A model generated the notes under the pieces. The model was not told where the DNA came from. It did no database searches and was given only the letters and a program-made list of their open reading frames with translations. The translations under genes were made by a program, and so were the position numbers. A stretch of 10,635 nt of DNA. It comes from Saccoglossus kowalevskii (Eukaryota; Hemichordata; Enteropneusta; Harrimaniidae). The stretch is from contig NW_003146282.1 in assembly GCF_000003605.2 (NCBI RefSeq), positions 89,877 through 100,511 on the forward strand, written 5' to 3'. Of the stretch, positions 6,861 through 10,635 are shown in pieces; position 1 is the stretch's first letter, and the number at the start of each line of letters is the position of its first letter.

Positions 6861-7559
6861 ATTTTGTTAATTTACTCAATATATCTTTAAACAGCTGCTT
6901 TGTACTGAGGCCCTGTAACATACAACTTACATAGCGCCAAAAATTGTATATACAATAAAATAAGAAACATTAGATATAGTCAGATATATTTAGAGTTAAA
7001 AAAAAAAAATAGAAGGCAATATATATTTTAAAATGTTTAGAGTTTTGTACATGGAAATTCAATTAACATGAGCATATATTCTAAGTGTGTTAATTTAATT
7101 TGAATTATTAATATTAATAAATTTATTATGTCTGTGTTGATATTTGCACAACAATAACTATAAAAAAAAAAGATGTTTTTGTGGGAATCTTTTAGCTGAA
7201 TAACGCTATCCTGGTTATAACTGAATTAATTATTCCAATTATTATTTTAAGATTAGGTCAAAATAAATAAGATAATCTACGATTTTCTTATTCAAAGAAA
7301 CATTGTTTTATTGAGGGGATTAATACTGTCTATGACTGAACTGAAATGTATGGTACTCTAAACGTACTAGATGACGCCCTCAACGGTGTATTAATGTCTG
7401 CAATCGTAAAAGTATTATTTAGATTTGTAGTATCGTTTTCAGTCGTTGAAGACAATCACGATTAAATGCAAGAAATTATTTCCTTCTTGTCATACCATGT
7501 ATCAATAAACATAATTTTTTAATTCAATAAAAACTTAAGAGTAATTTTTAGGTGACAAT

Positions 7560-8430
7560 CTATCGATTCTACTGGCGAAAACGTAATCCTAATATTGTGC
7601 TATGAACACCAGATTGCTTGACTGGCTAATCGTACATGGTAGGTCGAAGTTTGTTTGGGTCGCGTTTGACGAAATAGAGAAGACAAACCCTGGTTGTTTA
7701 AAGCATTAATCGTAATCTCGTGATATTTATAGAAATAAGCATGCAACGTGGACTGTGTTAGGGATATTTCATCACAACTGAACCTAAACAAGCCGATAAA
7801 ACCAAAGTCCGGATACTGTTTTGGAAAATATGTGAATCTATTCGCAGTTGGCATTGGTTGACAACTTTATTTTGACGGACGGACGGTCGGTCAGGACTTT
7901 TTATTTTGAAACGTTGTACATTCAACTGTGTGTTCTCCATACTGTGCTCCAATCTACGATAGTTGCAGGTCAGATTATAATATCACTCGGACATCATTGC
8001 CTGTGTAACACAGAGAAGTAAGAAACATGGCCACAACAAGCAACATCAACCGAACTCTATTCTGTCAGTTTTTTACGCTTCCTTCATCGCTTCATCTTTG
8101 TAGGCAGTTCCTTATGCTTCTGATTCTTTTATATTTACCAGCGGGTGAGTATTTTGAAGAAAAATTTCCCCTGAATAGTAACGGCGCAGCTTTAGTCTGT
8201 AAGTGAATATATAATCACCAGTTTCATAGGCCACTCTAAATAGCGCGAACAATAGAGCTCAATGGCGTGAAATATTCTGATCAATAACAACGTAAATACA
8301 TAATTTAAGACGTAATTCATTACGTCCATTGCAACTGCTGACGTGTCTGTTATTTGACACCTCGTATTTTAAGAAGCTGAAGGGATCAAGTACTGGTCTT
8401 TCCAAAAATAAATGGTGATTGTGCGCATTT
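7560..8430. promoter_or_regulatory. CpG-rich patch, candidate promoter region of the 8027 exon
   Basis: By eye there are roughly 35 CpG in this ~870-base stretch, against about 5 in the following ~970 bases (8440-9410). In a genome that otherwise looks CpG-depleted, such a patch usually marks germline-unmethylated promoter DNA. It surrounds the candidate first exon at 8027, which fits. It includes a GGACGGACGG/TCGGTC stretch (7876-7892) and a CGTAAT inverted repeat (8309-8326). I see no clear TATA box. The transcription start is not determinable but should lie upstream of 8006. Confidence 0.5.
8027..8144 (+). CDS. Candidate first coding exon with signal-peptide-like N-terminus
   Basis: The ATG at 8027 has a strong context (AAACATGG) and an in-frame TAA 21 bases upstream (8006-8008), so no longer N-terminus is possible on an unspliced leader. 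The 39 codons begin MATTSNINRTLFCQFFTL and end with QFLMLLILLYLPA. The hydrophobic segment FLMLLILLYLPA after an Arg resembles a signal peptide with a long n-region or a signal anchor. The frame stays open into a good donor, G|GTGAGT at 8145, leaving one base (phase 1). The CpG-rich surroundings favour a gene start. No protein family can be named from 39 residues, and the next exon is not visible. The alternative is a chance open stretch, since the element rests on start context, hydrophobic segment, donor and CpG patch together. Confidence 0.5.
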
Positions 8431-10635
8431 GAATTTCTCTTTTAAAGCATGTGCCATATTGTTGTTATGCATTCAATGATCATGTACTTGATAATATGTT
8501 GTAGATAAGTCATGTGTTATTTTATTTAGTATAATTTCCAAATTATGTTGAGGTTGTTAGATTTGATAATGATAAGTGTACATGTTGTTGCTAACATGAC
8601 TGTGATCTAAGTATTTGTCACCATGGATCCTTGTACACTGTAGTACTCCATACACCTTAGCACAGTGATCCACCATATGATATACAGGAACTGTTACAAA
8701 TATTTCAGGCAATAATAATTTGTTTCATCTATATCTTTAAATTGGTCCAAATAACCAATAGTTGCGTTTGTTTGATAATGCATCTTGCCATTGAAGCTTG
8801 ATACAATAATGTTCATTGATAGATATTAGTAGTTTATCATTTCAAATGATGAGTCATTCATATTTGTATTCTGTCATTGTTCTAACAGCAAGGATATGAT
8901 GCCATATTTTTTGTTGTATAATTATTGAAAATATATTTACTGTGTGGCCTGAATTATTTTGTCCACATGCTATAAATTAACCATATTGATTTTGTCCGCT
9001 AATCAGATGCAACAACTGATATTGTTTTATATTTTATTCCTCCATTGATTCATCACTATGTTCACTGCGCAATAGCCTGTACAAACAACAAACTCCTATT
9101 TTATATTCCTCGTTTAGCACTTACTGAGTTTGTCATTCACTATATTAAACTTAATGTGGTCATAATTACATACCTCATTTAAAAATTGAGTAAAAAACTA
9201 TTCAGAACTCTAAATCACTTGTAAATACAATGCAGTATCACTTTGATTTTTATGGTTTTTTTCATTTTAATAACATAACTACATAAGTACTGCTATAAAT
9301 AATAAAATCTTGGATCACATTTTGTTTTTTTTTACTTGGACTCAATCATATGAACTTATTTTGTGTATTTCTGCAATCAAAAAACGTTATGTGTGGACAT
9401 ACATGTACATTGCTATAAATTAACTATACCCTAAAGTCAATACAGACTACAAACTCTTGTCTGAAGACTACCACAGACTCGATAGACCCATAAACTACCG
9501 AATATTTTCTTTTGACTACAAACTTCCCAATCTGGTTGCCCAGCCAGGCTTTCAACAACAAAAAATTCGTATTCTCTCGTATGGAATTTTAAAGTATGCA
9601 AAACATGCATGTTTGCCATATAGTACATGTATGTTTACCTACAAAATATGTTGTGATTAAAAATAGTACAAGTACATATACAACTGTACTCCGCTGTAGG
9701 GCAATCAAATGTAGTATTCTTAAAATGCATAATATTATTTGAAACATACATTATTTTGAAATGCATAATATTGTTTGGAATATTTTTTTTTATTAAAATA
9801 CAGTATAAGGTTCTTGAGAAAATTACATAAAATGTTCTGTCGGGACATGCATGTGTAAACTATTGTAAACATTTTTCACTATATATGAATATAGTGGTCA
9901 CATTTACAAAATCTTACTTGGGACAAATATATCAATCAGACTGAAATTTACATGTGTATGTAGGGCTTTCACTGTTTTATCCCACCAGTGTACCAGGTTA
10001 AATACAGTGATAGGGGCCTTTATTGCTATTCATGGCTACGCAGGTTTCCAAGCCATAACCAGTCATCACAGACATGTAGGAGCAAAAACAACCTGTTGAT
10101 GAATCATGTAAAAAAAAAAAAAAAAAATCCCTATAATTTATAATAGATGCCTGCAAGAAATAAAGATACTAACATGTTCTAAATGTTTGAAAGTCACTGG
10201 ATTGATCCATAAATGTAGTTACCATTTAGGATATACGAAAAAGGATATTGAGCCTCAGTACAAGTACTCCTACCTCTTTCCCAAATTGAAATCGGCAACA
10301 TATTGGAGGCTTTAGCAAAAACACATGTTCCGTTCTCTTCTCATTGTATTAATTCCGATGTGTCAGTAAATGTGGCGAACAAAATTTCAGCATGAGTTGA
10401 TTCTCAGGCTAAACCTGCACAGAGATAAACACGTTCTGTACCTGTATCCAATAGAGGTTTTCTCTTTCAACATTCATTGATATCAATAAATGTGTTCAGT
10501 GTTTCATGTCTAATGTATGTACATTACAGCTCTCAAATCTATGTGGGTCATTATTAGGGGTCTTGTGTCGACACAGTTCACATCTCTGGTAAAGCGTTTC
10601 ATGGCAAGACTGAATAAATATTCATGTTTCTGGTC
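8145..10635 (+). other. Probable first intron of the 8027 gene, or intergenic
   Basis: AT-rich and CpG-poor. It contains a 36-base-period duplication (9723-9780), a perfect hairpin (9877-9896), an 18-A run (10110-10127) that may be an old retroposon tail, and small palindromes (9601-9614, 10564-10575). A stretch at 9440-9560 repeats GACTAC words on the + strand. I see no exon with supporting splice sites and protein similarity. Confidence 0.5.
9723..9780. repeat. Short tandem duplication, period 36
   Basis: AAATGCATAATATTATTTGA at 9723 recurs as AAATGCATAATATTGTTTGG at 9759. Over 22 bases the two copies differ at two positions. The intervening bases are unique. Confidence 0.75.

Larger units (their letters stand above)
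5316..7555. other. Intergenic AT-rich region, no gene recognised
   Basis: Between the proximal DNAJC27 polyadenylation signal and the CpG-richer patch I find no supported gene. Contents: a group of CCAAT/ATTGG motifs (5607-5708), a distal AATAAA (5963), a run of nine G (6541-6549) with a CA/TACA microsatellite (6569-6591), an AAAT-rich low-complexity block (about 6785-6860), and several A runs. A pyrimidine tract with AG at about 6109-6128 precedes a short open frame but shows no recognisable protein similarity. Confidence 0.7.

Noticed and set aside
7600-7952. Two overlapping minus-strand frames in the CpG patch (84 and 64 codons)
   Set aside because: Overlap in different frames, with no recognised domain. 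Their openness is consistent with chance, although an antisense first exon cannot be excluded.
9437-9660. Open frames on both strands
   Set aside because: Generated by the repeated GACTAC/GTAGTC words; no similarity and no splice signals that make sense.
10110-10127. 18-A run as the tail of a retroposed gene copy or SINE
   Set aside because: The preceding ~150 bases contain no tRNA boxes, no recognisable coding fragment and no target duplication that I could see.
1-10635. CRISPR arrays, bacterial operons or phage features
   Set aside because: The window is clearly spliced animal DNA; no regularly spaced identical repeats or bacterial gene organisation are present.

Overview
The window reads as animal nuclear DNA. 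It is AT-rich, its protein-coding sequence is split by GT-AG introns, it carries tRNA-headed short interspersed repeats, and CpG is scarce except in one patch. The one gene I can name is the 3' part of DNAJC27 (also called RBJ; the RJL family of Rab-like GTPases with a J domain), on the + strand. The protein is close to the vertebrate form. Intron sizes (0.36 to 2.2 kb) and a dispersed repeat resembling ones I recall from marine invertebrates suggest an invertebrate such as a hemichordate, cephalochordate or lophotrochozoan. The sequence alone does not settle the phylum.

Positions 59-5048 hold the last five coding exons of DNAJC27 (59-128, 487-651, 2890-3012, 4230-4390, 4919-5048). Joined, they give 215 complete codons in one open frame, from just before the switch II motif (DMAGHP) through the guanine-specificity motif (NKID, split across an intron) and ETSAQ to a short C-terminal J domain with HPD. 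The N-terminal exons with the P-loop lie upstream of the window. A polyadenylation signal follows at 5291, with an alternative at 5963.

The introns have collected repeats. Intron 652-2889 contains a diverged ~130-bp tandem duplication, a broken pogo/Tigger-type transposase remnant on the minus strand (1808-2176) and a tRNA-derived SINE (about 2570-2830). Intron 3013-4229 contains an old dispersed repeat and a second, longer SINE (about 3700-4133) whose 3' tail matches the first one although the bodies differ. Intron 4391-4918 holds a ~60-bp tandem repeat related to a piece of intron 652-2889.

From about 5300 to 7540 the sequence is AT-rich and intergenic, with simple repeats. At about 7560-8430 CpG frequency rises sharply, and within this patch lies what looks like the first coding exon of another + strand gene (ATG at 8027, donor at 8145). 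It encodes a signal-peptide-like hydrophobic N-terminus. The rest of the window (8145-10635) would be its first intron, AT-rich and CpG-poor, with no exon I can support. The two genes would be tandem neighbours on the same strand; nothing in the sequence says they act together.
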